From contig NZ_JAHWZX010000019.1 of assembly GCF_019351405.1 (NCBI RefSeq), positions 1 to 37,807 on the forward strand: a stretch of DNA of 37,807 nt. The letters run 5' to 3'. Numbering within the stretch: position 1 is the first letter of the stretch; each line of letters starts with the position of its first letter. Of this stretch, positions 1-8,443 are shown piece by piece. The stretch is from Stakelama flava. Its GTDB lineage: Bacteria > Pseudomonadota > Alphaproteobacteria > Sphingomonadales > Sphingomonadaceae. The position numbers and the translations under genes are program-made. The notes under the pieces are model-generated. The model saw nothing but the letters and a program-made list of their open reading frames with translations, ran no database searches and was not told the origin of the DNA.

Positions 1-220
1 CGTCTTGCGCCGCTCATCACCCAACAGGCCATCAAGGAACAGATTGGCCGATGCCGCTACCCGAGCCTGTGTGAACAGGCTGCCCATCCGCGCCTTCACA
101 TCGCGCAAAGACGTTGCCCATAGCTCCTTCCCGGGCGCGGCGCACAAGATGGGGGGAACGAAGGACCGCTTTAGAGGAGGCTCCAATGCGTCTCGAATGG
201 CGGCAATGTCGGCGAAAAGA
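1..220 (-). CDS. IS701-like transposase, N-terminal fragment (runs off the window)
   Basis: The reverse strand is open from inside the end of the neighbouring regulator gene to position 1. It reads through PPLKRSFVPPILCAAPG, then ELWATSLRDVKARMGSLF, then FTQARVAASANLFLDGLLG. This resembles the N-terminal region of IS701-type DDE transposases, where a short helical segment ends in GLL..ERK. The only in-frame ATG is at 85-87, but similarity seems to extend further upstream, so the true start is unclear and the N-terminus may be missing. The stated upstream limit is approximate. The rest of the gene lies outside the window, so whether it is intact cannot be judged. Confidence 0.5.
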
Positions 221-226
221 GTCGGG

Positions 227-889
227 CTACCGTTTGCCGCCTGACGGTGCGCGCTTGGGGGCCTGTTCCTCGCGGTCGTGGATGTTCATCAGTGCGTCCA
301 TCAGGTCCTTGTCGGGACTCGACATTACGCCAAGAACGACCGCCTCGTCACAGCCTCGCGCGGCGACATAAGCGTGGCCCATGTTCGAATCGATGTAGAT
401 GCATTCGCCCTTTTTGAGCGTGATCCGGTCGTAAAATTCGGTGTGCACCTCGATCGTGCCTTCGAGCACATGGATATATTCCTCGCCCGAATGGCGGACG
501 AGTTCGCCGAACTCCTCGACGCTTTTCGCGCGGATGCGGGTTACCACCGGAATCATGCGCTTGTGACGCAATTCGGTGCACAGATAATAATAGTCGTAAT
601 TGGGTGTTTCGACGCGAACTGCGCTTTCGGGCGAACTGATGCTGCGCCGCGCGGTGACCGCGGCGGCGCCTGATTCTTCCGGGTCGGCGAAAAGCTCCGA
701 CATGCGAAGCCCGAGGCGCTGGCTGAGCTGAACCAGCTTGTCATAGGTCAGGGTCAGCCGGTCATGCTCGACCTTGGACAGCGTCGATACCGGAATGCCA
801 GTCTTTTCGCTCATTTCGCGCAGCGTCCAGTCGTTGCGCGTGCGGAGCGAGCGCATCAGCGCGCCGAGGGTGGGTTGCTCGTCATTCAT
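227..889 (-). CDS. XRE-family transcriptional regulator with C-terminal cupin domain
   Basis: A 220-residue protein. Residues about 8-65 form an XRE/Cro-type helix-turn-helix (TLREMSEKTGIPVSTLSKVE). Residues about 140-205 form a cupin_2 barrel (HSGEEYIHVLEGTIEVH, then LKKGECIYIDSNMGHAY). Proteins of this layout normally sense a small metabolite in the cupin and control nearby catabolic genes. It is divergent from the serine hydrolase at 1038, so control of that operon and of itself from the 890-1037 gap is a reasonable inference. It is a clear relative of the second XRE-cupin protein at 11499-12146: both have the PxSTLSK recognition helix and the LTYDK segment. The ligand is not known. Confidence 0.88.
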   Translation of the reverse strand: MNDEQPTLGALMRSLRTRNDWTLREMSEKTGIPVSTLSKVEHDRLTLTYDKLVQLSQRLGLRMSELFADPEESGAAAVTARRSISSPESAVRVETPNYDYYYLCTELRHKRMIPVVTRIRAKSVEEFGELVRHSGEEYIHVLEGTIEVHTEFYDRITLKKGECIYIDSNMGHAYVAARGCDEAVVLGVMSSPDKDLMDALMNIHDREEQAPKRAPSGGKR

Positions 890-922
890 TCGACCGGTGA
901 CTCCCAGGGCCTATGCCAGCAT

Positions 923-950
923 TTGACAATTTTCCATTTAGGATCATTAT
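923..950 (+). promoter_or_regulatory. Candidate sigma70 promoter of the serine hydrolase operon
   Basis: A perfect TTGACA at 923-928 is followed after 16 bases by CATTAT (945-950, 4 of 6 matches to TATAAT). The site lies about 90 bases upstream of the start codon at 1038 and in the divergent gap with the XRE-cupin gene. The match is by eye only. Confidence 0.4.
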
Positions 951-1037
951 GTCCCAAACAGGATGGTTGTTGCGGACAAGAGTAGAAGCTGGCCCGCAAT
1001 AAGGCAATCGCGGCCGCTTGCCGCAAAGGGGGTTGGG

Positions 1038-3032
1038 ATGCGCTTGATGAAAATGGCTGTGGCTCTGGCGCTGGCCTGTGCCGCGACGACGGCTTCGGCC
1101 CAGCAGGGGCCGCTCGTGCCGAAGCCGGCTGTCGACGCTTCGGCCGGGAAGGGTGAGCCGGTACAGCCGGCGGGCGGCGCAGCGGCGCTCACCAGGCAGG
1201 ATGTCGATGCTTGGCTTGACGGATTCGTGCCGTTCGCGCTTCAGTCGGGCGACATTGCAGGCGCCGTGGTCGTGGTGGTGAAGGACGGGCAGGTCCTGAC
1301 CGAGCGCGGCTTCGGCTATGCCGATGTCGCCAAGCGGACGCCGGTCGATCCAAGGCGTACGCTGTTCCGTCCCGGATCGGTGTCGAAGCTGGTGACCTGG
1401 ACCGCAGTCATGCAACTGGTAGAGCAGGGCAAGATCGATCTCGACGCCGACATCAACCGCTATATCGATTTTCGTATTCCGCCGCTCGACGGCAAGCCGG
1501 TGACGATGCGCGAACTGATGCAGCACACCGCCGGCTTCGAGGAGCAGGTGAAGGGCATCATCGTTCGCGTTCCCGCTACCTCGCCGGGTTACGAAGCTCT
1601 GCTCAAGCGCTGGGTGCCGACGCGGATCTTCACGCCCGGCACGACGCCCGCTTATTCCAACTACGGTGCCTCGCTGGCCGGCTATGTCGTCGAACGCGTG
1701 TCGGGCGAGCCTTTCGCCGATTATGTCGAGCAGCACATCTTCGCGCCGCTCGGAATGCGGCATTCGACCTTTCGTCAGCCGCTGCCCGATCGGCTGAAGC
1801 CGCTGATGTCGAAGGGCTATACGCGCGCCTCGGCCGATCCGGGCGGGTATGAACTGGTCGGGCCGGCGCCGGCAGGATCGCTGGCATCGACCGGCGACGA
1901 CATGGCGCGTTTCATGATCGCCCAGCTTCAGCAGGGCCGGCTGGGCGGGGCACGCATCCTGAGCGCGACGACTGCCGAGCAGATGCACAATTCGCCCTTC
2001 ACGCTAATCCCGCCGCTCAACCGGATGGAGCTCGGCTTTTTCGAAACCAATGTGAACGGGCGCGAGGTCATCGGCCATCTGGGCGACACCGATGATTTCC
2101 ATACCTCGCTCCATCTCTTCCTGAAGGATGGCGTGGGCCTGTATGCCTCGTTCAACAGCGCCGGAAAGGACGGCGCGGTGCAGCCGCTTCGTCATGCGCT
2201 GTTCCTCGATTTCGCCGACCGTTATTTCCCGGGCGGAAGCGACGCGGCGATACCGGCGGCAGGAACCGACAAGCGACATTCGCAGCTGATGGCGGGCAAA
2301 TGGATCGGCTCGCGGCGTTCGGAATCGAATTTCCTCAAGATCGGCGAGCTGCTGGGCCAGACCGACGTGATCGCCGGCCCCGACGGTTCGCTGAGCATTC
2401 CCTCGCTCGGCGAACTGGCGGGCAATCTCGGCAGCTGGAAGGAAATCGCGCCTTTCGTCTGGCTCGCGCCCAACGGCAATGACCGGCTGGCGGCGAAGCT
2501 GGTCGACGGGAAGCCCGTGCGGTTCTCGATGGACGTGGTGTCGCCGTTCATGGTGTTCGATCGGGTGCCTTGGTACGCGAACACCACATGGGTGCGTCCC
2601 GCGCTCTATCTGAGCCTTGCGATCTTGCTCCTGACGGCGGTGCTATGGCCGGTGCGGGCGATCATACGGCGGCGCTTCGGCGGCAGTCTGGCGCTCGATC
2701 GGCGCGCGATGCAGGCATATCGCGCCAGCCGGATCGGCGCGCTGTTGTTGGCCGCGGCGGTCATCGGCTGGATCGTCACGATCAGTGCGATGTTCTCCGC
2801 CACCAACAACCTGTCGGCAAGCTTCGATCCGATCGTGTGGATCATGGAAATATTCGCGACACTCGCGATCGTCGGTGGCTTCGGCCTCGTTGCGTGGAAT
2901 GCGTGGCAGGTCTGGCGCGAGCCGCGGCGCTGGACCGCCCGGACCTGGTCGGTGGTGCTCGTCCTGGCGGCTTTCATGGTGCTGTGGGTCGGGCTGGTCT
3001 TCAACATGATCGGGTTAGGAGTGAATTACTGA
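1038..3032 (+). CDS. Periplasmic serine hydrolase, beta-lactamase/D-aminopeptidase fold, with C-terminal membrane segments
   Basis: A 664-residue class-C-beta-lactamase-like protein (PF00144 type). The start at 1038 is chosen because it follows AAAGGGGG and begins a signal peptide (MRLMKMAVALALACAATTASA); an upstream in-frame ATG at 963 would spoil this. The nucleophile motif SVSK lies at about 114-117, YSN at about 206-208 and the third motif as HLG near 347. The C-terminal third (about 515-664) contains three to four hydrophobic helices, so it is probably membrane-anchored with the catalytic domain in the periplasm. The family includes D-stereospecific peptidases, esterases and MlrB-type peptide hydrolases. 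It is closely related to the enzyme at 14735-16708. Its stop overlaps the next start (TGATG), showing an operon. Substrate inferred to be peptide-like. Confidence 0.85.
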   Translation: MRLMKMAVALALACAATTASAQQGPLVPKPAVDASAGKGEPVQPAGGAAALTRQDVDAWLDGFVPFALQSGDIAGAVVVVVKDGQVLTERGFGYADVAKRTPVDPRRTLFRPGSVSKLVTWTAVMQLVEQGKIDLDADINRYIDFRIPPLDGKPVTMRELMQHTAGFEEQVKGIIVRVPATSPGYEALLKRWVPTRIFTPGTTPAYSNYGASLAGYVVERVSGEPFADYVEQHIFAPLGMRHSTFRQPLPDRLKPLMSKGYTRASADPGGYELVGPAPAGSLASTGDDMARFMIAQLQQGRLGGARILSATTAEQMHNSPFTLIPPLNRMELGFFETNVNGREVIGHLGDTDDFHTSLHLFLKDGVGLYASFNSAGKDGAVQPLRHALFLDFADRYFPGGSDAAIPAAGTDKRHSQLMAGKWIGSRRSESNFLKIGELLGQTDVIAGPDGSLSIPSLGELAGNLGSWKEIAPFVWLAPNGNDRLAAKLVDGKPVRFSMDVVSPFMVFDRVPWYANTTWVRPALYLSLAILLLTAVLWPVRAIIRRRFGGSLALDRRAMQAYRASRIGALLLAAAVIGWIVTISAMFSATNNLSASFDPIVWIMEIFATLAIVGGFGLVAWNAWQVWREPRRWTARTWSVVLVLAAFMVLWVGLVFNMIGLGVNY

Positions 3033-4078
3033 TGGATATGTCGGCAACTCCTTCTGCGCCGGCGCCGCTTCGCCTCGACCCGCCCTATCTTCTGTTCCTC
3101 GGCGACGTTGACGAGGCGGGATTCGCGAAGACGGCGTTCGGGCTGCGCGACTGGGCGGGCGATCGGTGCACCGGCGAATATTCGCTGCCCGGCGCGACCG
3201 TGACCACCGGTCTGCCGATGATGACGCCCGCCGAGGCGGTAAAGGTCGGCGCGCGCTCGCTGGTCATCGGTGTCGCCAATCCCGGCGGGATCATTCCGCC
3301 GCACTGGATCGATGCGCTGGCCGAAGCGCTGGAGGCGGGCCTCGATATCGCAAGCGGCATGCATGTCCGGCTGGCAGACGATCCGCGACTGAGCGAACTC
3401 GCGCAGCGCCATGGTCGCCGGCTGGTCGACATACGCACGCCCCCGCCGGGCATCCCGGTGGCGAATGGGCGCAAGCGTTCGGGCAAGCGGCTGCTGACCG
3501 TCGGCACCGATTGTGCGCTGGGCAAGAAATACACCGCGCTGGCGATCGCCCGCGCCCTTGCCGGGAGAGGCATCGCCGCCGACTTCCGCGCGACCGGGCA
3601 GACGGGGATCATGGTCGCCGGCTCTGGCATACCGATCGATTCGGTGGTCGCCGATTTCATCGCCGGCGCGGCCGAACTGCTCAGCCCCGATGCTCCGCAG
3701 GACCATTGGGACGTGATCGAAGGGCAGGGGTCACTGTTCCACCCAAGCTATAGCGGCGTGTCGCTGGGTCTGCTCCACGGCAGCCAGCCCGATGTGATCG
3801 TCTTGTGCCACCAGCCGGGGCGTACCCATACGCTCGGCCATGCCGGGTATCGGCTGCCCAGTATCGAAGAGGTGGTCGAGATGGCGCTCAAGCTGGGCGC
3901 GCGAACCAACCCGGCTATCCGCTGCGCCGGGGTGGCGCTCAATACCTCCGCGCTCACCGAGGATACTGCGACGGTGCTGATGGGCGCCGAACGCGATCGG
4001 CTGGGGCTGCCCGTTGCCGACCCCATACGGGGCGGGCCGGAATTCGATGCGCTGATCGACGAGTGCCTGCGCGAGTGA
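3032..4078 (+). CDS. dgcN: DUF1611-family protein, probable D-glutamate N-acetyltransferase
   Basis: A 348-residue DUF1611 protein. The N-terminal half has a Rossmann-like domain and the C-terminal half a P-loop-type domain with GTDCALGKKYTA at about 158-169, followed by DWH-like DHWDVIEGQGSL and CHQPGRTH. DgcN of marine bacteria acetylates D-glutamate, and DgcA then racemises N-acetyl-D-Glu. A DgcA-like enzyme is present at 10351-11346, which supports this assignment, although the two genes are not adjacent as they are in the known pathway. The start codon overlaps the stop of the serine hydrolase and its own stop overlaps the following GTG, so translation is coupled on both sides. It is probably cytoplasmic. 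The alternative is a related DUF1611 protein with another amine substrate. Confidence 0.75.
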   Translation: MDMSATPSAPAPLRLDPPYLLFLGDVDEAGFAKTAFGLRDWAGDRCTGEYSLPGATVTTGLPMMTPAEAVKVGARSLVIGVANPGGIIPPHWIDALAEALEAGLDIASGMHVRLADDPRLSELAQRHGRRLVDIRTPPPGIPVANGRKRSGKRLLTVGTDCALGKKYTALAIARALAGRGIAADFRATGQTGIMVAGSGIPIDSVVADFIAGAAELLSPDAPQDHWDVIEGQGSLFHPSYSGVSLGLLHGSQPDVIVLCHQPGRTHTLGHAGYRLPSIEEVVEMALKLGARTNPAIRCAGVALNTSALTEDTATVLMGAERDRLGLPVADPIRGGPEFDALIDECLRE

Positions 4079-5214
4079 ATCAGACGGCGTCCGCGCAAGG
4101 GACCGACTGGTTCCGCCGCTTCCTGCTGCCCGGCCTGGTGTTCAAGGCGGTGGTGATCGGTGGCGGCTACGCGACCGGGCGCGAGCTGGTCGAATTCTTC
4201 CTTACGCTGGGTCCGCGAGGCGGCCTGTACGGCATGGCGTTCGCGCTGGTCATCTGGAGCGCGGTGTGCGTCGTCGCGTTCGTCCTGGCATACACGCTTC
4301 GCGCGTTCGAATACCGCGCTCTGTTCCGCGCGCTGCTCGGCCCGGCATGGCCGGTGTTCGAGCTGTTCTACCTGTTGTTTCTGGTCCTGATCCTTGCGGT
4401 GATGACCGCTGCGGCGGGCGAGATCGGCGCTGCCCTGTTCGGCATGCCGCTGATCGCCGGTACCGTGGCATTGATGCTGCTCGTCGCCCTTTTCACCAGT
4501 TTCGGAAGCGATGTCGTCGAGCGCATGTTTCGCTTCACATCAGTATTTCTCTACGCCGTTTATGCCCTGTTCCTGGTGCTATCGCTCAGCCGGTTCGGCG
4601 ATGCGATCACCGAGAGCATCGGCCGCCCGGCGCCGGTCGCGGGCTGGGGGGTCAACGGCGCGACCTATGCCAGCTATAATATCGTTGCGGCGATTGCGGT
4701 GCTGCCGTTCCTGCGGCACCTGACGCGCAAGCGCGACGCGGTTGTCGCAGGAGCGCTGGCGGGGCCGCTGGCGATGTTGCCGGCGCTCGCCTTCTTCCTG
4801 TGCATGACCGCCTTCTATCCCACCATCTCGGATCAGGCGCTGCCGTCGGATTTCCTGCTGCGAAAACTCGATGCACCTTGGTTTCACCTGCTGTTTCAGC
4901 TGATGATCTTCTGTGCGCTGCTCGAAACCGGCGTGGGAGTGGTCAACCTGCTTCACGAGCGGGTCGCCGATGCGCTGGCGGAACGAGACCGCGACTATTC
5001 GGTGACGGCGCGGCTTGCGGTCGGGACGGTGGTGCTGGCGGGGTCGGGCTTCGCGGCGGTGCGCGTCGGCCTCGTGGACCTGATTGCTACCGGCTATAGC
5101 GCTTTCGGCTATATCATGCTTGGCATCGTGGTGCTGCCGATGCTGACCATCGGACTGTGGCGCGTTGCGCATGGCCGGCGCACATCTGCGGTGCTGGCCG
5201 CCGCGACCGAATAA
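4075..5214 (+). CDS. YkvI-like amino-acid permease
   Basis: A 379-residue integral membrane protein starting at a GTG that overlaps the dgcN stop (GTGA). About ten hydrophobic segments are visible, beginning with a short cytoplasmic N-terminus and the glycine-rich first helix GLVFKAVVIGGGYATGRELVEFF. This pattern is typical of YkvI-type transporters in the amino acid/polyamine/organocation superfamily with a LeuT-like fold. Its place between an N-acetyltransferase for D-Glu and a membrane dipeptidase suggests that it carries the released amino acid or its acetyl derivative across the inner membrane. Substrate and direction are inferred from context only. Confidence 0.75.
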   Translation: MNQTASAQGTDWFRRFLLPGLVFKAVVIGGGYATGRELVEFFLTLGPRGGLYGMAFALVIWSAVCVVAFVLAYTLRAFEYRALFRALLGPAWPVFELFYLLFLVLILAVMTAAAGEIGAALFGMPLIAGTVALMLLVALFTSFGSDVVERMFRFTSVFLYAVYALFLVLSLSRFGDAITESIGRPAPVAGWGVNGATYASYNIVAAIAVLPFLRHLTRKRDAVVAGALAGPLAMLPALAFFLCMTAFYPTISDQALPSDFLLRKLDAPWFHLLFQLMIFCALLETGVGVVNLLHERVADALAERDRDYSVTARLAVGTVVLAGSGFAAVRVGLVDLIATGYSAFGYIMLGIVVLPMLTIGLWRVAHGRRTSAVLAAATE

Positions 5215-5235
5215 CAAGCGAAGAGTGGGGAAACC

Positions 5236-6519
5236 ATGAAGCGGATGGCGATTATTCTGGCTGGCGCTGCGGCGCTTGCGGTCGGCGCGCCGACAATACC
5301 GGCTGCCGCGCAGGATACTGCTGGCGACGCGGCGATCGCGACGAGGGTTGAGCGCGTGCTCGATGCCATGCCCGTGATCGACGGGCATAACGACCTGCCC
5401 TGGGAGATCCGCGTCCGGTTCGACAGCGATCCCGTCCGTGCCGGTCTCGACCACGATACTGCCGGCCTGCCGAAACCAGCGGATGCCGCCGACGACTGGA
5501 TGCCGCTGATGACCGATATCCCTCGCCTGCGCGCCGGGCATGTCGGCGGCCAGTTCTGGTCGGTCTGGATCCCGACATCGTTGACCGGGGCGCCGGCGGT
5601 GGAAACGACGATCGAGCAGATCGATCTTGTGAAGCGGATGATCGCTGCCTATCCACAGGCATTCGCCATGGCCTATGGCGCCGATGATATCGTCCGGATC
5701 GAAAAGCAGGGAAAGATCGCCTCGCTGATCGGTATCGAGGGCGGTCACCAGATCGGCGGTTCGCTCGCGGTGCTGCGCCAGATGTATGCGCTCGGCGCGC
5801 GGTACATGACGCTTACCCATTCGCAGAACACACCTTGGGCGGACTCGGCGACCGATGCGCCGGAGCATCACGGACTCACTGACTTCGGCAAGCAGGTGGT
5901 GCGCGAGATGAACCGGCTCGGGATGCTCGTCGATCTCAGCCACGTGTCGGCCGATACGATGCGCGACGCGCTGGCGGTGAGCAGCGCGCCGGTCATCTTC
6001 TCGCATTCGGGCGCGCGCGCCGTTACCGATCACCCCCGCAACGTGCCCGACGATGTGCTTCGGCTGGTAAAGGCCAATCGCGGGATCGTGATGGTCAATT
6101 TCTATCCCGGCTATGTCTCGCAGGCGCGCGCTGAATGGCTCGCGGCAAGCGCGGGGGAGAAGGCCCGCGAGAACGCGCCGCCGTTCAGCGGCATCTATAT
6201 CGGTCAGCCCGAACGGGCAAAGGCGGCCTATGCGAAATGGCTCGGCGACCATCCGATGCCGGAAGTCACGGTTGCGATGGTCGCCGATCATGTCGATCAT
6301 ATCGCCAAGGTCTGCGGCGTCGATTGCGTCGGCATCGGCTCCGATTTCGACGGCGTGCCGGCGACGCCGAAAGGGTTGGACGGGGTCGACAAATATCCCG
6401 CACTGTTCGCCGAACTCGCGCGCCGCGGCTGGAGCGACGCGGACCTGAAGAAGCTGGCGGGCGGGAACCTGTTGCGGGTGCTTCGCGAAGCGGAGGCGGT
6501 AGCGGCAAAGGCGCGCTAG
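5236..6519 (+). CDS. Membrane dipeptidase, M19 (renal dipeptidase) family, secreted
   Basis: A 427-residue protein preceded by GAGTGGGGAAACC. It has a signal peptide ([19 protein letters not shown], cleaved near AAAQ). Zinc-site motifs of M19 peptidases are visible: HND at 51-53, [11 protein letters not shown] with the bridging Glu near 170, LVDLSHVS and [15 protein letters not shown] in the middle, and GIGSDFDG near 375. M19 enzymes cleave dipeptides, accept a D-residue on the C-terminal side and also open beta-lactam rings. This fits a pathway that feeds D-amino acids to DgcN and DgcA. It is the last gene of the unit starting at 1038. Its stop codon overlaps the stop of the convergent ACT-domain gene by four bases. 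Confidence 0.9.
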   Translation: MKRMAIILAGAAALAVGAPTIPAAAQDTAGDAAIATRVERVLDAMPVIDGHNDLPWEIRVRFDSDPVRAGLDHDTAGLPKPADAADDWMPLMTDIPRLRAGHVGGQFWSVWIPTSLTGAPAVETTIEQIDLVKRMIAAYPQAFAMAYGADDIVRIEKQGKIASLIGIEGGHQIGGSLAVLRQMYALGARYMTLTHSQNTPWADSATDAPEHHGLTDFGKQVVREMNRLGMLVDLSHVSADTMRDALAVSSAPVIFSHSGARAVTDHPRNVPDDVLRLVKANRGIVMVNFYPGYVSQARAEWLAASAGEKARENAPPFSGIYIGQPERAKAAYAKWLGDHPMPEVTVAMVADHVDHIAKVCGVDCVGIGSDFDGVPATPKGLDGVDKYPALFAELARRGWSDADLKKLAGGNLLRVLREAEAVAAKAR

Positions 6520-6773
6520 GCCGCCACTGCGGCGGCGGGATCGAGCCTTACTGCGCTGACGCCGATCATCCGCTCCATCTTGGCGGCGACGATCTGCGCT
6601 TCGTGGGCGGCGAGACCGGTGAGCACGATCCGGATCTCCGAGGTTCCGGCGCGCCGGGGTCGCGCTTCCAGTTCGTGAATTTGCAGGTCACGCTGGGCGA
6701 GTAGGCCGACAAGGCGGCAGAGCAGCGCCGCGCCGCTCTCCGCCTCGACCAGAAACGCTGCCGCGCTCGTCAC
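6516..6773 (-). CDS. Small ACT-domain protein (IlvM/acetolactate synthase small-subunit-like)
   Basis: An 85-residue protein with a GTG start overlapping the stop of the upstream dehydrogenase (GTGA). The sequence has one ACT-like beta-alpha-beta-beta-alpha-beta unit: [20 protein letters not shown], then [11 protein letters not shown], then [13 protein letters not shown] and MIGVSAVRL. Free ACT proteins of this size bind amino acids and regulate enzymes; IlvM of acetohydroxyacid synthase II is the best known. No catalytic AHAS subunit is nearby, so here it may regulate the amino-acid dehydrogenase with which it is co-translated. That role is inference. Confidence 0.65.
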   Translation of the reverse strand: MTSAAAFLVEAESGAALLCRLVGLLAQRDLQIHELEARPRRAGTSEIRIVLTGLAAHEAQIVAAKMERMIGVSAVRLDPAAAVAA

Positions 6774-7837
6774 GCCGGTTGCAATTCGGCTGCGGTTCTT
6801 GCCCTGCCGATGCGTTCGCGCGCCAGCAGGTCGGCCGCGCGCGCGGGGCTCACTCCCCCCCGCTCGGCATGGTCGAAGACCCGGGCCAGCCGCTCGCCGG
6901 TCTGTTCGACCCGGCGCGCCACCTCGTCGGTCTGCCAGCCGAGATATTCCCCCGCGACGTTGATGATGCCGCCGGCGTTGGCGACGTAATCGGGCGCGTA
7001 CAGGACATCGCGTTCGGCCAGCCTGTCGCCGTCCTCGGGCGTGGCCAGTATATTGTTGGCGCCGCCGCAAACCAGCTTTGCGCGGAGTAGCGGGATGGTG
7101 TCGCGATCGATCACGCCGCCCAGCGCGCAGGGCGCGAAGATATCCGCCCGAGCGCCGAGGATGGCGTCCTTGTTCATGATTTCGGCGCCGTAGCGACACG
7201 CGATTTCGGCGGCGACGCCGGGTCGCGGTTCGGCGACGATCAGCCTTGCCCCCGCCTCGTGCAGCAACGCGCAGAGATGCGACCCGACATTGCCCAGACC
7301 CTGAACGGCGACGGTAAGCTGGTCGAGTTCGCATCCGAACTGGCGCCGGGCGGCGACCTGCATGGCAAGGAACACGCCGCGTGCGGTCCAGGGCGAAGGA
7401 TCGCCGCCGGGCTGACCGGATTTCTGCTCGAGCCCGGCGACATGATAGGTCACGCGCCGCACCGCGGTCATGTCAGCGACAGTCGTGCCAACATCCTCCG
7501 CCGTAACATAGTCGCCGGTAAGTTCGCGCACCGCCTGGCCGAACGCCTCGAACAGCTTTTCGCGGTCATAGGCGCGGTCGGGGACTGCAAGCACCGCCTT
7601 GCCGCCACCGAGCGGAAGGCCGGCCATCGCATTTTTGTACGCCATGCCCTCGGCCAGCCGCAGCGCATCCGTCCGGAGCGCGCCCATATCGTCGTAGCGC
7701 CAGAAGCGGCAGCCACCGGCAGCCGGGCCAAGCCGCGTCGAATGCAGCACGATCACGCCGCGCAGGCCGCTTGCCTGATCTTCGAGCGAGATCATCTTTT
7801 CCGGCGGGCAGGCAGGGAACGTGGCTGGCTGAACCAT
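6770..7837 (-). CDS. Leucine/phenylalanine/valine dehydrogenase (Glu/Leu/Phe/Val dehydrogenase family)
   Basis: A 355-residue enzyme expected to deaminate an L-amino acid to a 2-oxoacid with NAD. The N-terminal catalytic domain shows GMAYKNAMAGLPLGGGKAVL with the catalytic lysine, and TAEDVGTTVADM with the catalytic Asp. The C-terminal Rossmann domain shows VAVQGLGNVGSHL and the CGGANNIL segment. The length matches leucine and phenylalanine dehydrogenases. It is divergent from an Lrp-type regulator at 7972, with a 15-base dyad between them, a standard layout for Lrp control of an amino-acid catabolic gene. It would take L-amino acids released by the island's peptidases into central metabolism. 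Confidence 0.88.
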   Translation of the reverse strand: MVQPATFPACPPEKMISLEDQASGLRGVIVLHSTRLGPAAGGCRFWRYDDMGALRTDALRLAEGMAYKNAMAGLPLGGGKAVLAVPDRAYDREKLFEAFGQAVRELTGDYVTAEDVGTTVADMTAVRRVTYHVAGLEQKSGQPGGDPSPWTARGVFLAMQVAARRQFGCELDQLTVAVQGLGNVGSHLCALLHEAGARLIVAEPRPGVAAEIACRYGAEIMNKDAILGARADIFAPCALGGVIDRDTIPLLRAKLVCGGANNILATPEDGDRLAERDVLYAPDYVANAGGIINVAGEYLGWQTDEVARRVEQTGERLARVFDHAERGGVSPARAADLLARERIGRARTAAELQPA

Positions 7838-7851
7838 GATTTTTCTCCAAG

Positions 7852-7890
7852 AATTTTCAAGAAGATGATATTTCGATCTTCGAGGAAATT
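7852..7890. promoter_or_regulatory. Candidate Lrp/AsnC operator dyad between dehydrogenase and lrp
   Basis: Two arms, AATTTTCAAGAAGAT (7852-7866) and ATCTTCGAGGAAATT (7876-7890), are inverted repeats matching at 12 of 15 positions around a 9-base spacer. The dyad lies a few bases upstream of the dehydrogenase start and in the gap shared with the divergent Lrp gene. AT-rich dyads of this type are usual Lrp-family sites. Confidence 0.5.
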
Positions 7891-7971
7891 TTTGCGCTAT
7901 GTTGGCGTGTTAAAGTGCCATGATCGCAATATCCAACCGCTTACCGAACTTTATCAGGTGGAATCATCCTC

Positions 7972-8433
7972 ATGGAACTCGATCAATTCGAACGGAAGAT
8001 CCTTGCCGAGCTGCAAGAAGATGCGAGCCTGCCGGTCGCAAAGCTGGCCGAGCGGGTGGGGCTTTCGGCATCGCCATGCTGGCGCCGCGTCGATCGGCTG
8101 GAAAAGGAAGGGGTAATCACCCGCCGCGTGGCGCTGGTCGACCGAAAGCAGGTCGGCCTCAACGCCCATATCTTCGCGCAGGTGAAGCTCAACGCGCATG
8201 GCCGCGCCAACATGGACGAGTTCGCCGATGCGATACGCAGCTTCCCCGAAGTGCTCGAAGCCTATGTGATCATGGGCGTGTTCGATTTCATGCTGCGTGT
8301 CGTGGCGGAAGATATCGACGCCTATGAAAGCTTCTTCTTCAACCGCTTGTCGAAGCTACCCGGAGTGCAGGAGATCAACTCGACCGTCGCCCTTTCCGAG
8401 CTGAAGGCGACGACCGCGCTGCCCGTCCGTTGA
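7972..8433 (+). CDS. Lrp/AsnC-family transcriptional regulator
   Basis: A 153-residue regulator. Residues 1-60 hold the AsnC-type helix-turn-helix (LDQFERKILAELQEDASLPVAKLAE, recognition helix SASPCWRRVDRLEKEGVI). Residues about 70-145 form the RAM/ligand domain (AYVIMGVFDFMLRVVAEDIDAYESFF). It is preceded by TCAGGTGGAATCATCCTC before ATG. Divergent from the amino-acid dehydrogenase gene, it most likely activates that gene when an amino acid is present and also binds its own promoter. It is related to, but very different in base composition from, the Lrp protein at 35799. Confidence 0.9.
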   Translation: MELDQFERKILAELQEDASLPVAKLAERVGLSASPCWRRVDRLEKEGVITRRVALVDRKQVGLNAHIFAQVKLNAHGRANMDEFADAIRSFPEVLEAYVIMGVFDFMLRVVAEDIDAYESFFFNRLSKLPGVQEINSTVALSELKATTALPVR

Positions 8434-8443
8434 ACGGTGGCGG

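Noticed and set aside
882..1988. Long minus-strand open frame (368 codons) antisense to the first serine hydrolase
   Set aside because: It lies fully opposite a gene with clear catalytic motifs, is rich in Arg/His/Gly as is typical of antisense frames in GC-rich DNA, and has no recognisable domain.
4579..6300. 573-codon minus-strand open frame
   Set aside because: It is antisense to the permease and M19 dipeptidase genes, with low-complexity Arg/His-rich composition and no motif.
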